Part shown: in pieces, positions 24,660 through 33,108 of the stretch
Layout of the letters: every line of letters begins with the position of its first letter
Numbering within the stretch: the first letter of the stretch is position 1
Assembly (NCBI RefSeq): GCF_023715565.1
Contig: NZ_JAMBOJ010000026.1
Location: 1 to 64,000, forward strand
Reading direction: 5' to 3'
DNA length: 64,000 nt
Source: Cytobacillus firmus
Lineage (GTDB): Bacteria > Bacillota > Bacilli > Bacillales > Cytobacillaceae
The notes under the pieces: generated by a model
Databases searched by the model: none
Told to the model about the DNA's origin: nothing
The model's input: only the letters and a program-made list of their open reading frames with translations
Made by a program: the position numbers and the translations under genes

Positions 24660-25269
24660 AATGTTTCCCTCCTATTCATTTAGTTATGTCTATTATCTTT
24701 AGGAAGATAGATAAAGTAAATTTATTTTCCGAATTTTCAATAAAATAGTTCGTTTATACGAGGAAAATAGCCCCTTTATTATATAAACACAATATCATTT
24801 GGCCCTAAATAGCCTAATACCAGCGTACCTCTGATATATAAGGGATTGGCATTTTTTTAAATAATCATATTTGCATTAAGAAGGATTAACGCTCGTATAT
24901 AAATGTGTTAAATTGCATTTTCTTATTGGGGTTTAATTGTGGGCAATCTTTCTTGCTCGCACCAATATTTTGCCCAGCCAAGAAAAAATTCAAACACAAA
25001 AGAGCCGCAGGTTTGCGGCAATGTCTAAGAATTACTGTGATCAGTTTCTCCTCGAGGAATTCTAAACAACTAGCATCCTATCAAAATAGAAGACGGATAA
25101 ACATTAAAGTGCCTGTTATAGCACTTACTTTTGAAAAAGGATACCATTTTGCTTTAGCTTTGAGCGATTTTTACGTGTTAGATAAAAAAGGGATAAAGGG
25201 AAAATAAAATAATCGAAGAAATATATAGTAATGCTCTTAAAAACAAAAAGCTAAAATTGAGGTGATCTT
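24660..25269. other. Intergenic region, no gene recognised
   Basis: This stretch separates two divergent genes. A 100-codon plus-strand frame at 24905-25207 has no ribosome binding site and no recognisable family, and I do not call it. A GCCGCA-GGTT-TGCGGC hairpin lies at about 25003-25018. The region probably holds the promoters of both flanking genes. Confidence 0.5.
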
Positions 25270-26946
25270 ATGGTGGCAGATAAACTTCCGTTTCCTTTCT
25301 TTATCGCATCTCCTGACGATTGCATTTCCTATTGCAACGAATTCTTCCGGAAAAGCTTATCTATAGCTGAAATCGATCATATGTATATTCGAGATGTCTT
25401 TGAAAGCTGGGTTGAGTTACGAGGAGGACAGCTGATTCATGGGTCTTATCAGAATAAAAATTGTATGTTCATAAAAAGCAGTCTGGCTGATTCTCAAGAC
25501 ATCGTCTATATAGGAACGTTTTCCTCGGAGCTGACATCCTTAATTGAGGAGTTGCGGGAAGCGAAGCGTGTGAATTGGGAGCTTGATGCTACGATCGAAA
25601 ATTCTTATGACGGCATTTATATTACGAATAAGGAAGGCATTACGATCAAAACAAATTCTGCGATTGAAAGATTAACTGGGATTCCCAAAGAATATTATTT
25701 AGGGAAAAAAGTCGATGCCTTAATGAAGAGAGGGATCCTGAAAAATTCAGTAACACACCAGGTTCTTGAGAAAAAACGAAGCGTCTCCCTTGTCCAGCAA
25801 AATTTTTTAGGAAAAGAGGTCCTGTTAACCGGAAATCCCGTTTTTAATGAGCAAGGTGAAATACAAAGCATTGTTACCAATATTCGGGATTTATCCGAGT
25901 TGAATGACCTACAGTCGGCTCTGCTAGAGGCGAATCAATTAAATAATAGCTACAAAAAGGAAATCGAAAGGCTGAAAGGAGGGGCGTACGGTGCTAAGGG
26001 TGTTATTGTCAGAAGCAAAGTAATGAAGAGGATTTATGATACCGCTTTCAGAATATCCAATGTAGATGCTACAGTGCTGATACTTGGTGAGACTGGGACT
26101 GGGAAAGACGTTCTGGCACGGTATATTTATGACCAAAGTGATCGAAGCGAAAGCGGTGATTTGATTAAGATTAATTGCGGGGCCATACCGCCTGACCTCC
26201 TGGAATCCGAGTTATTTGGCTATGAAGCTGGTGCTTTTACAGGTGCCAGTTCTAAAGGGAAGGCCGGCATGTTCGAGATGGCCGATGAAGGAGTTCTTTT
26301 TCTTGATGAGATAGGTGAGCTGCCCCTTCAATTACAGGTTAAGCTCTTGAGAATCCTCCACGAGCAAGAGGTACAGCGGATTGGGGGAACCAAACCAAAG
26401 AAAGTGAATGTACGCATCATCGCTGCAACAAATAGAAACCTAAAGGAAATGGTTTTGAATGGAGATTTTCGTGAAGATTTGTTTTATCGTCTTAATGTGA
26501 TACCGATTTCAATTCCCCCTCTCAGTGATCGAAAAGATGAAATCTTGCCGCTTTCCGAATATTATCTTGAATTAATGAACACCAAATATAAAGTACATAA
26601 GAAGCTTTCCTCAAGCCTTAAGGAGTTTTTTTATCATTACACATGGCCGGGGAATATTCGTGAACTGGCAAACTTAATCGAGAGAATCGTCCTTATTACG
26701 GATGAAGATAACCTACTTTTAAGTCATCTGCCTGCAGAGTATAAAAATAAGAATGGTGAAGCCATTGAAGTAAATGAAATGATGACGCTAAAGCAAGCAG
26801 CCGAATTGGCAGAGGAGAAGGTCCTCCAGCTGGCTGTCAAAAAATACAGCACAACATATGAATTGGCAGAGGCACTTGATACAAGTCAGCCGACAATAGT
26901 AAGAAAATTAAAAAAGTATAATTTGAATTTCGTTAATAATGTATAG
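25270..26946 (+). CDS. Sigma-54-dependent enhancer-binding transcriptional regulator
   Basis: 558 aa. An N-terminal sensory region includes a PAS domain at about 105-215 (DATIENSYDGIYITNKEGIT). The AAA+ domain spans about 245-475, with Walker A GETGTGKD, the sigma-54 contact loop GAFTGA near residue 320 and Walker B LFLDEIGEL. A Fis-type HTH lies at the C-terminus (LAEALDTSQPTIVRKLKKY). It would activate the perfect -24/-12 promoter at 28073, probably through the paired palindromes at 27947 and 28006. The ligand is unknown, probably a substrate of the downstream pathway. Confidence 0.93.
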   Translation: MVADKLPFPFFIASPDDCISYCNEFFRKSLSIAEIDHMYIRDVFESWVELRGGQLIHGSYQNKNCMFIKSSLADSQDIVYIGTFSSELTSLIEELREAKRVNWELDATIENSYDGIYITNKEGITIKTNSAIERLTGIPKEYYLGKKVDALMKRGILKNSVTHQVLEKKRSVSLVQQNFLGKEVLLTGNPVFNEQGEIQSIVTNIRDLSELNDLQSALLEANQLNNSYKKEIERLKGGAYGAKGVIVRSKVMKRIYDTAFRISNVDATVLILGETGTGKDVLARYIYDQSDRSESGDLIKINCGAIPPDLLESELFGYEAGAFTGASSKGKAGMFEMADEGVLFLDEIGELPLQLQVKLLRILHEQEVQRIGGTKPKKVNVRIIAATNRNLKEMVLNGDFREDLFYRLNVIPISIPPLSDRKDEILPLSEYYLELMNTKYKVHKKLSSSLKEFFYHYTWPGNIRELANLIERIVLITDEDNLLLSHLPAEYKNKNGEAIEVNEMMTLKQAAELAEEKVLQLAVKKYSTTYELAEALDTSQPTIVRKLKKYNLNFVNNV

Positions 26947-26957
26947 GGGAGTGACTT

Positions 26958-27869
26958 ATGAAAATTGGAATAATGGGATCTGGAGCTGTAGGAGGTTTTT
27001 TTGGGAGTTTGCTGAAAAGATCGGGCCATGAGGTAATCTTTATTGCAAGAGGAAAAAATTTGGAGAAAATGCAGCAGGAAGGTTTGAAGGTCTATAAAGA
27101 TAATGAACTCATCCATGTGCACGGCCGTTTTTCAAATGATGTAAATGATTTAAAAGGATCCAGCCTCATCTTATTTTGCGTCAAATCTGTTGATACACTT
27201 AATGCTGCCCGCCAGATTGCTGAAGTATGCTGTCCTAAAACCCATATATTAACGCTGCAGAACGGAGTCAGCAATGAAGAAATATTAAGCTCTGTGTTTG
27301 GTCCGGAGCGGGTATTCTCTGCTGCTACTTATGTGCAGGCTCAAACGAAGGGCCACGGAGTGATTCAGCAAACCGGCTTTTACCAGCTTGTTTTTGGAAG
27401 TTTGAGTGCACAGGGAGAAGATGACAGCCGCCTATATGCAGAACTGTTTACAGAATCGGATATTCCTGCCAAAGTATCGGAATCTATTATAGAAGCAAAA
27501 TGGAAAAAGTATATTTGGAATATCACCTTTAATCCTTTATCAGCTGTTACCGGTGCTTCTGTTGGCGAAATTTTGGACAGCCCGGAACTGAAAAAGCTGG
27601 CAAAAGGAATTTGTGAGGAAGGGATCGAGGTGGCCGGCAAACTAGGGCTTAGCTTCCCTCCCACCTACTCTGAAGACCTCATTATTCGCTCAGAAAGGGC
27701 AAAAAGCCATAAAACATCCATGCTCCAGGATTTATTAAACGGCAAGAAATTAGAGACAGATGCTTTGACAGGCTATCTCATTCGAAAAGCTGAAGAAAGT
27801 GAAGTCTCAGTGCCATACACAGAAGCCATACACAGTCTTCTTAAATTTTTAGAAACAAATGCATATTAA
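26958..27869 (+). CDS. panE: 2-dehydropantoate 2-reductase family protein
   Basis: 303 aa, ketopantoate reductase fold. The N-terminal Rossmann motif is KIGIMGSGAVGGFFGSLLKRSG; the conserved catalytic Lys and Asn lie in AKWKKYIWNITFNPLSA. It is 11 bp downstream of the sigma-54 regulator and is followed by a terminator, so the two share a unit. It may be the pantothenate enzyme or a paralog reducing another 2-keto acid, since many bacilli have several. Nothing ties it to the downstream catabolic operon except position. Confidence 0.8.
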   Translation: MKIGIMGSGAVGGFFGSLLKRSGHEVIFIARGKNLEKMQQEGLKVYKDNELIHVHGRFSNDVNDLKGSSLILFCVKSVDTLNAARQIAEVCCPKTHILTLQNGVSNEEILSSVFGPERVFSAATYVQAQTKGHGVIQQTGFYQLVFGSLSAQGEDDSRLYAELFTESDIPAKVSESIIEAKWKKYIWNITFNPLSAVTGASVGEILDSPELKKLAKGICEEGIEVAGKLGLSFPPTYSEDLIIRSERAKSHKTSMLQDLLNGKKLETDALTGYLIRKAEESEVSVPYTEAIHSLLKFLETNAY

Positions 27870-27880
27870 AACAATCCTCT

Positions 27881-27914
27881 ACTGCTATTTATTAAAAATA
27901 GTGGTTTTTTTTTT
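27881..27914 (+). terminator. Terminator after panE
   Basis: ACTGCTATTT pairs with AAATAGTGGT (two wobble pairs, 5-nt loop), followed by a long T-run. It isolates the regulator unit from the sigma-54 operon. Confidence 0.8.
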
Positions 27915-27946
27915 GCAAATGATGATTAATTCAAAATAGTATTCTG

Positions 27947-27964
27947 TGATTCAATTTTGAATCA
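27947..27964. promoter_or_regulatory. Upstream activator site 1 (palindrome)
   Basis: TGATTCAATTTTGAATCA is a perfect 18-bp palindrome, about 145 bp upstream of the sigma-54 start point. Together with the second site it defines TGATTCA-N4-TGAATYA, a plausible binding site for the enhancer-binding protein encoded just upstream. Confidence 0.65.
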
Positions 27965-28003
27965 TGCGGTATACTTCATAATTTGTCTATCTATCTATTT
28001 TTT

Positions 28004-28021
28004 TGATTCATTAATGAATTA
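28004..28021. promoter_or_regulatory. Upstream activator site 2 (palindrome)
   Basis: TGATTCATTAATGAATTA shares both half-sites with site 1 except for one base. Its centre is 57 bp from that of site 1, and it is about 88 bp upstream of the start point. Confidence 0.6.
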
Positions 28022-28072
28022 GTTTATTTTTTAAAAAATATTCAAACTATTGCGAATAGCGAACTCTTAGAC

Positions 28073-28089
28073 TTGGCACGGTAATTGCA
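28073..28089 (+). promoter_or_regulatory. Perfect sigma-54 (-24/-12) promoter
   Basis: TTGGCACGGTAATTGCA matches the sigma-54 consensus TTGGCAC-N5-TTGCW at every fixed position. Transcription would begin near 28100, 28 nt before the acyl-CoA dehydrogenase start. This shows that the longer open frame from 28092 is not the coding start. Confidence 0.9.
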
Positions 28090-28127
28090 TATTGATGTAT
28101 ATAAATAAAATAGGGGAGGACATACAT

Positions 28128-29276
28128 ATGATTGCAGCACTTCCGCTGGAAATTGAACAAATGAAACAAATGGTAAAACACTTTGTAGAAAGGGAAGTTG
28201 AGCCTTTTGCCCAGCAGATTGAAGAAGAGGACAGAATACCGCAGCATTTGATTGAGAAGGCAAAAGAACTGGGCCTCTTCGGAATGAGCATTCCCGAGGA
28301 GTATGGTGGTATTGGATTAAATGCTGTTGGCAAAGCAGTTGTTCTTGAACAATTGGGGAGAACACACAACGGCTTCGTCAGCCTGATCAGTGCCCATACC
28401 GGAATTGGCAGCACAGGACTCGTTAAGCTCGCTTCTGAGTACTTGAAACAAAAGTATTTGCCTGATATGGCGGAAGGTAATAAGATTGCTGCATTCGCTC
28501 TTTCTGAGCCAGGTGCTGGATCGGATGCCACAAATTTGGCAACGCGCGCAGAGAAAAAGGGAAGTAACTGGATTATTAATGGAACAAAGCATTTTATTAC
28601 AAACGCACCAGTGGCAGATGTTTTTACCGTTTTTGCCTTAACTGACAAGGAAAAAGGTGCCAAAGGAGGCATCACAGCCTTCCTGGTTGAAAAAAATTTC
28701 CCAGGATTCACGATTGGAAAGCAGGATAAAAAAATGGGTTTACGAGGTTCATACACGGCCCAGCTGATTTTTGAAGATTGTATTGTGCCAGAGGAAAATG
28801 TAATTGGCGAAATTGGAATGGGATATATATCAGCACTGAAAATTCTTGGCGAAGGACGTATAGGGCTGGCTGCCAGATCAGTCGGCTCGTGTGACAAATT
28901 GATCGAACTTTCCTCCTCTTATGCAAAAGAAAGAATCCAGTTCGGAAAGCCAATTGCAGACAATCAGGCTATCCAGTGGATGCTGGCTGACATGGCGACG
29001 GAAACGGAGGCTGCAAGGGCCTTGACTCTGCGGGCCGCGATGATGATTGATGAAGGAAGAAAAGTGATCAAAGAAGCATCGATGGCGAAATTATTTGCAT
29101 CTGAAGTTTTTAATAAAGTAGCTGACAAAGCTGTACAAATTCATGGAGGTATGGGATACGTCTCTGACTATCCGGTGGAACGTTTTTATCGGGATGCGAG
29201 GATTACAAAGATTTATGAAGGAACAAACGAAATTCAGCGTTTGATTATTGCCAGAAGAATTTTGGAAGAGGTTTGA
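28128..29276 (+). CDS. Acyl-CoA dehydrogenase
   Basis: 382 aa, the usual length of short/medium-chain acyl-CoA dehydrogenases. FAD and substrate motifs are AFALSEPGAGSDATNL and GTKHFITNA. The catalytic Glu lies in KIYEGTNEIQRLIIARRIL near the C-terminus. The start is the ATG after GGGGAGG, downstream of the sigma-54 start point. It introduces the 2,3-double bond into the activated acid and passes electrons to EtfBA, encoded later in the operon. Substrate chain is unknown. Confidence 0.93.
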   Translation: MIAALPLEIEQMKQMVKHFVEREVEPFAQQIEEEDRIPQHLIEKAKELGLFGMSIPEEYGGIGLNAVGKAVVLEQLGRTHNGFVSLISAHTGIGSTGLVKLASEYLKQKYLPDMAEGNKIAAFALSEPGAGSDATNLATRAEKKGSNWIINGTKHFITNAPVADVFTVFALTDKEKGAKGGITAFLVEKNFPGFTIGKQDKKMGLRGSYTAQLIFEDCIVPEENVIGEIGMGYISALKILGEGRIGLAARSVGSCDKLIELSSSYAKERIQFGKPIADNQAIQWMLADMATETEAARALTLRAAMMIDEGRKVIKEASMAKLFASEVFNKVADKAVQIHGGMGYVSDYPVERFYRDARITKIYEGTNEIQRLIIARRILEEV

Positions 29277-29282
29277 TGAAGG

Positions 29283-30059
29283 ATGGCAAACCAAATTGAA
29301 TTATTCAATATCAAAAGCAAGGTTGCCTTGATTACTGGAGGGGGAAGGGGGCTCGGCAGGCAAATAGCCGAGATATTTGCATCCTCCGGTTGTCACATCG
29401 CCATTTGTTCGCGCAAGCTTGAACAGTGCGAGGAGACCGCCCGAACCTTATCTGATACATTCGATATTCAGGGTAAAGGGTACGCCTGCAATATCCAAAA
29501 TGAAAACGATGTCAAAGAAACGGTCAGGCAGGTATTAACCGATTTTGGACAAATTGACATACTCGTAAACAATAGTGGTGCCACCTGGGGGGCCGCAGTT
29601 GAAGAAATGCCTCTCGATGCCTGGGAAAAAGTGATGAACGTTAATCTGACTGGAATGTTTCTTATGACAAAGGAAGTAGGTAAGCATATGATCGAACGGC
29701 AATCAGGCAAAATTATCAACATTGGTTCTGTGGCTGGTATTAAAGCAGAATCGCCTGAGGTGCTGAATGCAATAGGCTATAGCACAAGCAAGGCAGCTGT
29801 CCATCACTTTACGAAGGATCTTGCCCGTAAATGGGGTCAGTACAATATTCATGTCAATGCGATTGCACCAGGATTTTTCCCGACAAAAATGACAAACCAT
29901 GTTCTGGTCGAAAAAGGGTATGAAATCAGAAAGCATAATCCGCTCGGCAGAATTGGGGATGATGATGCCTTAAAGGGTGCTGCCCTTTTTTTTGCCAGCC
30001 CTGCCAGTGCATTTGTAACTGGCCAAGTTCTGGCAGTTGATGGCGGCAGCTCGCTCTAG
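29283..30059 (+). CDS. SDR-family oxidoreductase
   Basis: 258 aa classical short-chain dehydrogenase. The cofactor motif is TGGGRGLGRQ, the active-site Tyr-x3-Lys is in YSTSKAAVHH and the NNSGA motif is present. It starts 6 bp after the dehydrogenase. It is strikingly similar to the SDR at 51809 (shared WGA.VEEMPL.AW.KV.NVN.TG and VNAIAPGFFPTKM). Both follow an acyl-CoA dehydrogenase gene. It probably oxidises a hydroxyacyl intermediate; NADP/NAD use is not certain. Confidence 0.88.
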   Translation: MANQIELFNIKSKVALITGGGRGLGRQIAEIFASSGCHIAICSRKLEQCEETARTLSDTFDIQGKGYACNIQNENDVKETVRQVLTDFGQIDILVNNSGATWGAAVEEMPLDAWEKVMNVNLTGMFLMTKEVGKHMIERQSGKIINIGSVAGIKAESPEVLNAIGYSTSKAAVHHFTKDLARKWGQYNIHVNAIAPGFFPTKMTNHVLVEKGYEIRKHNPLGRIGDDDALKGAALFFASPASAFVTGQVLAVDGGSSL

Positions 30060-30093
30060 TCCGCCATTTGCTATAACCGTTAGGGGAGGGATA

Positions 30094-32052
30094 ATGATGA
30101 ATCAAGTACAGGAGTCGAAAGTCATTGATACTTCTATAAAAGTGAAACCTGCTTATATTGAGGAACTATGGCATTCCCGAAAAGAGGGCTGGAATAAAAG
30201 CAGGGTATTTTTGCTGATTATTTCGGTGTTGGCAATCGGGATGTCGGTTTTCCATGTTTATACGGCGGGATTTGGAACTCTGCCTTCATGGGAACAGCGA
30301 AGCATTCACGTAGTCTGGGCATTGCTTTTAATATTTCTGTTATTTCCGTTTAGAAAAGGCAAGAAATTTAGTGTTATAGATGTTCTGTTTGTTATCCTCA
30401 CTCTTGCCATAGGCGCCTATTGTCTGTTTGGAGCTGAAGGAATCCAGAGCAGGCAGGGGAATGTCGGTCAGTATGATATGGTATTTGGAACGATTTTAAT
30501 TGCCCTTGTGCTGGAAGCAACCCGAAGGACGAATGGATTGGCCATGATGCTAATTGGATTGTTATTTCTTGTTTATATTTTTTTTGGGCAATACTTCCCA
30601 GGCATCCTTGCACATCCGGGTGCAAGATACGGCAAGATGATAGACCAGATGTTTAATAGTACGCTTGGTATTTTCAGCTCGCCCATTTATGTGAGTTCGA
30701 CAATTCTGGTGCTGTTTGTTGTGTTTGGATCGTTTTTGATGAAATCGGGAGGCGGGCAGTTCTTTACCAACTTTGCTTTTGGTGCACTTGGGAAAAAAAC
30801 AGGTGGTCCTGCCCTTTCCGCGGTTGGTGCAAGCGCACTTGTTTCTACGATTACAGGAAATGGAGCCGCTAATGCAGCCATAACTGGTTCTTTTACGATT
30901 CCGCTGATGAAAAAGCTCGGCTATTCCAGGAAATTTGCCGGAGCAGTTGAGGCTGTAGCCTCTCAAGGCGGACAAATTATGCCGCCAATCATGGGGGCAT
31001 CAGTATTCATTATGGCGGAAGCAACCGGCATTCCTTATATTAAACTGGCATTATATGCGCTTATTCCAGCCATTATCTATTTCCTGATTGCTGGCTTTAT
31101 CGTCTATTTTCATGCTAAGCGCCTAAAGCTTGCTGGAATACCGGAAGATCAGCTGCCTGATCCGAAGAAGGTCCTTTTGCGGGAAGGTTATTTGTTTTTG
31201 CCGATCTTCATCATTATTGGCTTAATGATGTACGGATACAGTCCGATGAAAGCAGGGTTTTATGCGATCCTGCTGACTATCGCCATCAGCTGGATCAGGA
31301 AGTCAACAAGGATGAACCTTTTATCCATCCTGGCAGCGCTGGAAGACGGGATTCGCGGGTCACTGGCCGTAATTGCCGCTTGTGCGACAGCCGGCATTAT
31401 TGTCGGGTCAGTATCTCTTACAGGACTCGGCCTGAATTTTTCAAGGTTTGTCATTGACCTTGCAGGCGGCCAATTATTTCCGCTGCTTCTCTTAATTGGT
31501 CTTGCGTCCATTGTACTTGGAATGGGGATGCCAACTGTTTCAGCCTATGTCATTCTCGCAGTTTTGGGAGTGCCAGCCCTGACTGACGCTGGTGTGAATC
31601 TAATTGCAGCCCACATGTTTGTTTTTTATTTTGGAGTCCTGTCAGGCCTGACGCCGCCAGTTGCCATTACGGCTTACACAACAGCAGGAATAGCCGGATC
31701 TAACCCTAATGCTACAGCCTTCTACGCAATCCGGATCGGTGCGGGCGGATTTCTCATCCCCTTCATTTTCGTCTATAATCCGCAGCTTTTGCTGCAGGAA
31801 GGAAGTGTCTTAGGAATTACGCTCGCGGTTGTAAGCGCTTTATTCAGCTGCTTTATTTTTTCCGCGGCAATAGAAAATTATCTGGTCAATGAAATGAACT
31901 TGTTACATCGGACTTTGCTGTTTATTTCTTCCTTTACATTGGTTGTGCCGGGCTTGTTTACGGATATTGCGGGCATAGCCATTTTCATCCTCGTTTATTT
32001 CATGAACAAACGGACGTCTGCAGTGGTCAATGCAAAAGAATTGAATGCTTAG
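30094..32052 (+). CDS. TRAP transporter fused permease (TAXI type, DctQM fusion)
   Basis: About 652 aa, strongly hydrophobic, with the small (DctQ-like) and large (DctM-like) subunits joined, as in TRAP systems of the TAXI class. Conserved segments include STITGNGAANAAITGSFTIP, QGGQIMPPIMGA and GMGMPTVSAYVILAVL. The start is at ATGATG after AGGGGAGGG; the frame extends further but overlaps the SDR gene. With the next gene it forms a sodium-driven importer for an organic acid. A CcpA cre-like sequence (31830-31843) lies inside the gene. Confidence 0.92.
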   Translation: MMNQVQESKVIDTSIKVKPAYIEELWHSRKEGWNKSRVFLLIISVLAIGMSVFHVYTAGFGTLPSWEQRSIHVVWALLLIFLLFPFRKGKKFSVIDVLFVILTLAIGAYCLFGAEGIQSRQGNVGQYDMVFGTILIALVLEATRRTNGLAMMLIGLLFLVYIFFGQYFPGILAHPGARYGKMIDQMFNSTLGIFSSPIYVSSTILVLFVVFGSFLMKSGGGQFFTNFAFGALGKKTGGPALSAVGASALVSTITGNGAANAAITGSFTIPLMKKLGYSRKFAGAVEAVASQGGQIMPPIMGASVFIMAEATGIPYIKLALYALIPAIIYFLIAGFIVYFHAKRLKLAGIPEDQLPDPKKVLLREGYLFLPIFIIIGLMMYGYSPMKAGFYAILLTIAISWIRKSTRMNLLSILAALEDGIRGSLAVIAACATAGIIVGSVSLTGLGLNFSRFVIDLAGGQLFPLLLLIGLASIVLGMGMPTVSAYVILAVLGVPALTDAGVNLIAAHMFVFYFGVLSGLTPPVAITAYTTAGIAGSNPNATAFYAIRIGAGGFLIPFIFVYNPQLLLQEGSVLGITLAVVSALFSCFIFSAAIENYLVNEMNLLHRTLLFISSFTLVVPGLFTDIAGIAIFILVYFMNKRTSAVVNAKELNA

Positions 32053-32076
32053 TAAAGAAGGAGAGGGGAAAGAACC

Positions 32077-33087
32077 ATGAAAAAACTGTCTTTAACGCTA
32101 TTGCTGATTATTTGTACGTTCCTTTTGGCTGCATGCGGTTCAGGTGATAAAGAAGTCTCAGGGGGAGAAGGAAAACTTGAAGCACCAGGTAAATTCCTTC
32201 GAATCGGTTCAGGTCCGATGGGATCGGGCTGGTTTCCGATTACGACCATTATGTCTGAGGTTTATATGGACAATTTCAGCGGATTGAATGCATCACAAAT
32301 TGAGGGCGGATCGACGGCCAACTTAAAATCACTGCATGTCGGTGATATAGAAATGGGCATTAACTATACCTCAGATTTCTCAGATGCTATTAAAGGAGAA
32401 GGCAGCTTTGAGAAAAAGGTCGACACCATTGCAAGTGTGGCTTCCTTATACCCGGTCTATCAGACAATCGCGACTTTACAGAAATCAGAAGACATCAATT
32501 CTATCCAAGATATTGTGGACAAGCATATTTTTCTGGGACCTAAGGATGGCGGCGGGCCAGTCGCATTCTGGCGAATGATGGAGGAGTATGGGATTGACGA
32601 GGAGAAAATCAAGAAAGCCGGCGGCAAAATCTCCTACGGGAATTATAATGACGGGGCTTCCATGCTGGCAGATGGAAATGTCGATGTGTTCCTTGGAGGC
32701 GGGGCTCCGGCAATTGCATCCCTGCAGGAGATTGAAATGACAAACCCTGTAAAAGTGCTGCCGATCGATCAAGATAAACTTGAAAGCATTAGCAAAAAGG
32801 ACTACGGAATATCCTTTGATAATTTGCCTGCCGGAACCTATAAAGGCCAGGAGAAGGATATTCCAACCTATACTGCCGTTTCAATGCTGACAGTTCAAAA
32901 AGAGCTGGATGAGGAATATGTTTACAATCTTACAAAATTATTTTGGGATAATATGAGTGCCTTTGAAAAGCAAATACCTGAAAGGGCAAAGCATTTCACT
33001 CTGGAAACTGTTCTTGATGGTATTGACCCTGAAACTCTGCATCCTGGTGCAAAAAAATATTTTGAAGAAAAAGGGGTTCTAAAATAA
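32077..33087 (+). CDS. TAXI-family TRAP transporter solute-binding lipoprotein
   Basis: 336 aa. Lipoprotein signal with LLAACGSG (Cys near residue 20), then a TAXI (TRAP-associated extracytoplasmic immunoglobulin-like) binding domain with IGSGPMGSGWFPI at its start. It captures the acid outside the membrane and hands it to the permease encoded 24 bp upstream. Transport and CoA activation genes side by side suggest that the substrate enters unchanged. Confidence 0.92.
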   Translation: MKKLSLTLLLIICTFLLAACGSGDKEVSGGEGKLEAPGKFLRIGSGPMGSGWFPITTIMSEVYMDNFSGLNASQIEGGSTANLKSLHVGDIEMGINYTSDFSDAIKGEGSFEKKVDTIASVASLYPVYQTIATLQKSEDINSIQDIVDKHIFLGPKDGGGPVAFWRMMEEYGIDEEKIKKAGGKISYGNYNDGASMLADGNVDVFLGGGAPAIASLQEIEMTNPVKVLPIDQDKLESISKKDYGISFDNLPAGTYKGQEKDIPTYTAVSMLTVQKELDEEYVYNLTKLFWDNMSAFEKQIPERAKHFTLETVLDGIDPETLHPGAKKYFEEKGVLK

Positions 33088-33108
33088 GAACAAGGAGGTG
33101 AAGCACCC

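Noticed and set aside
24905-25207. 100-codon plus-strand frame
   Set aside because: No ribosome binding site, no family resemblance and biased composition; probably chance.
28067-28897. 276-codon minus-strand frame opposite the acyl-CoA dehydrogenase
   Set aside because: Fully antisense to a certain gene, and Ser/Pro-rich as antisense frames typically are.
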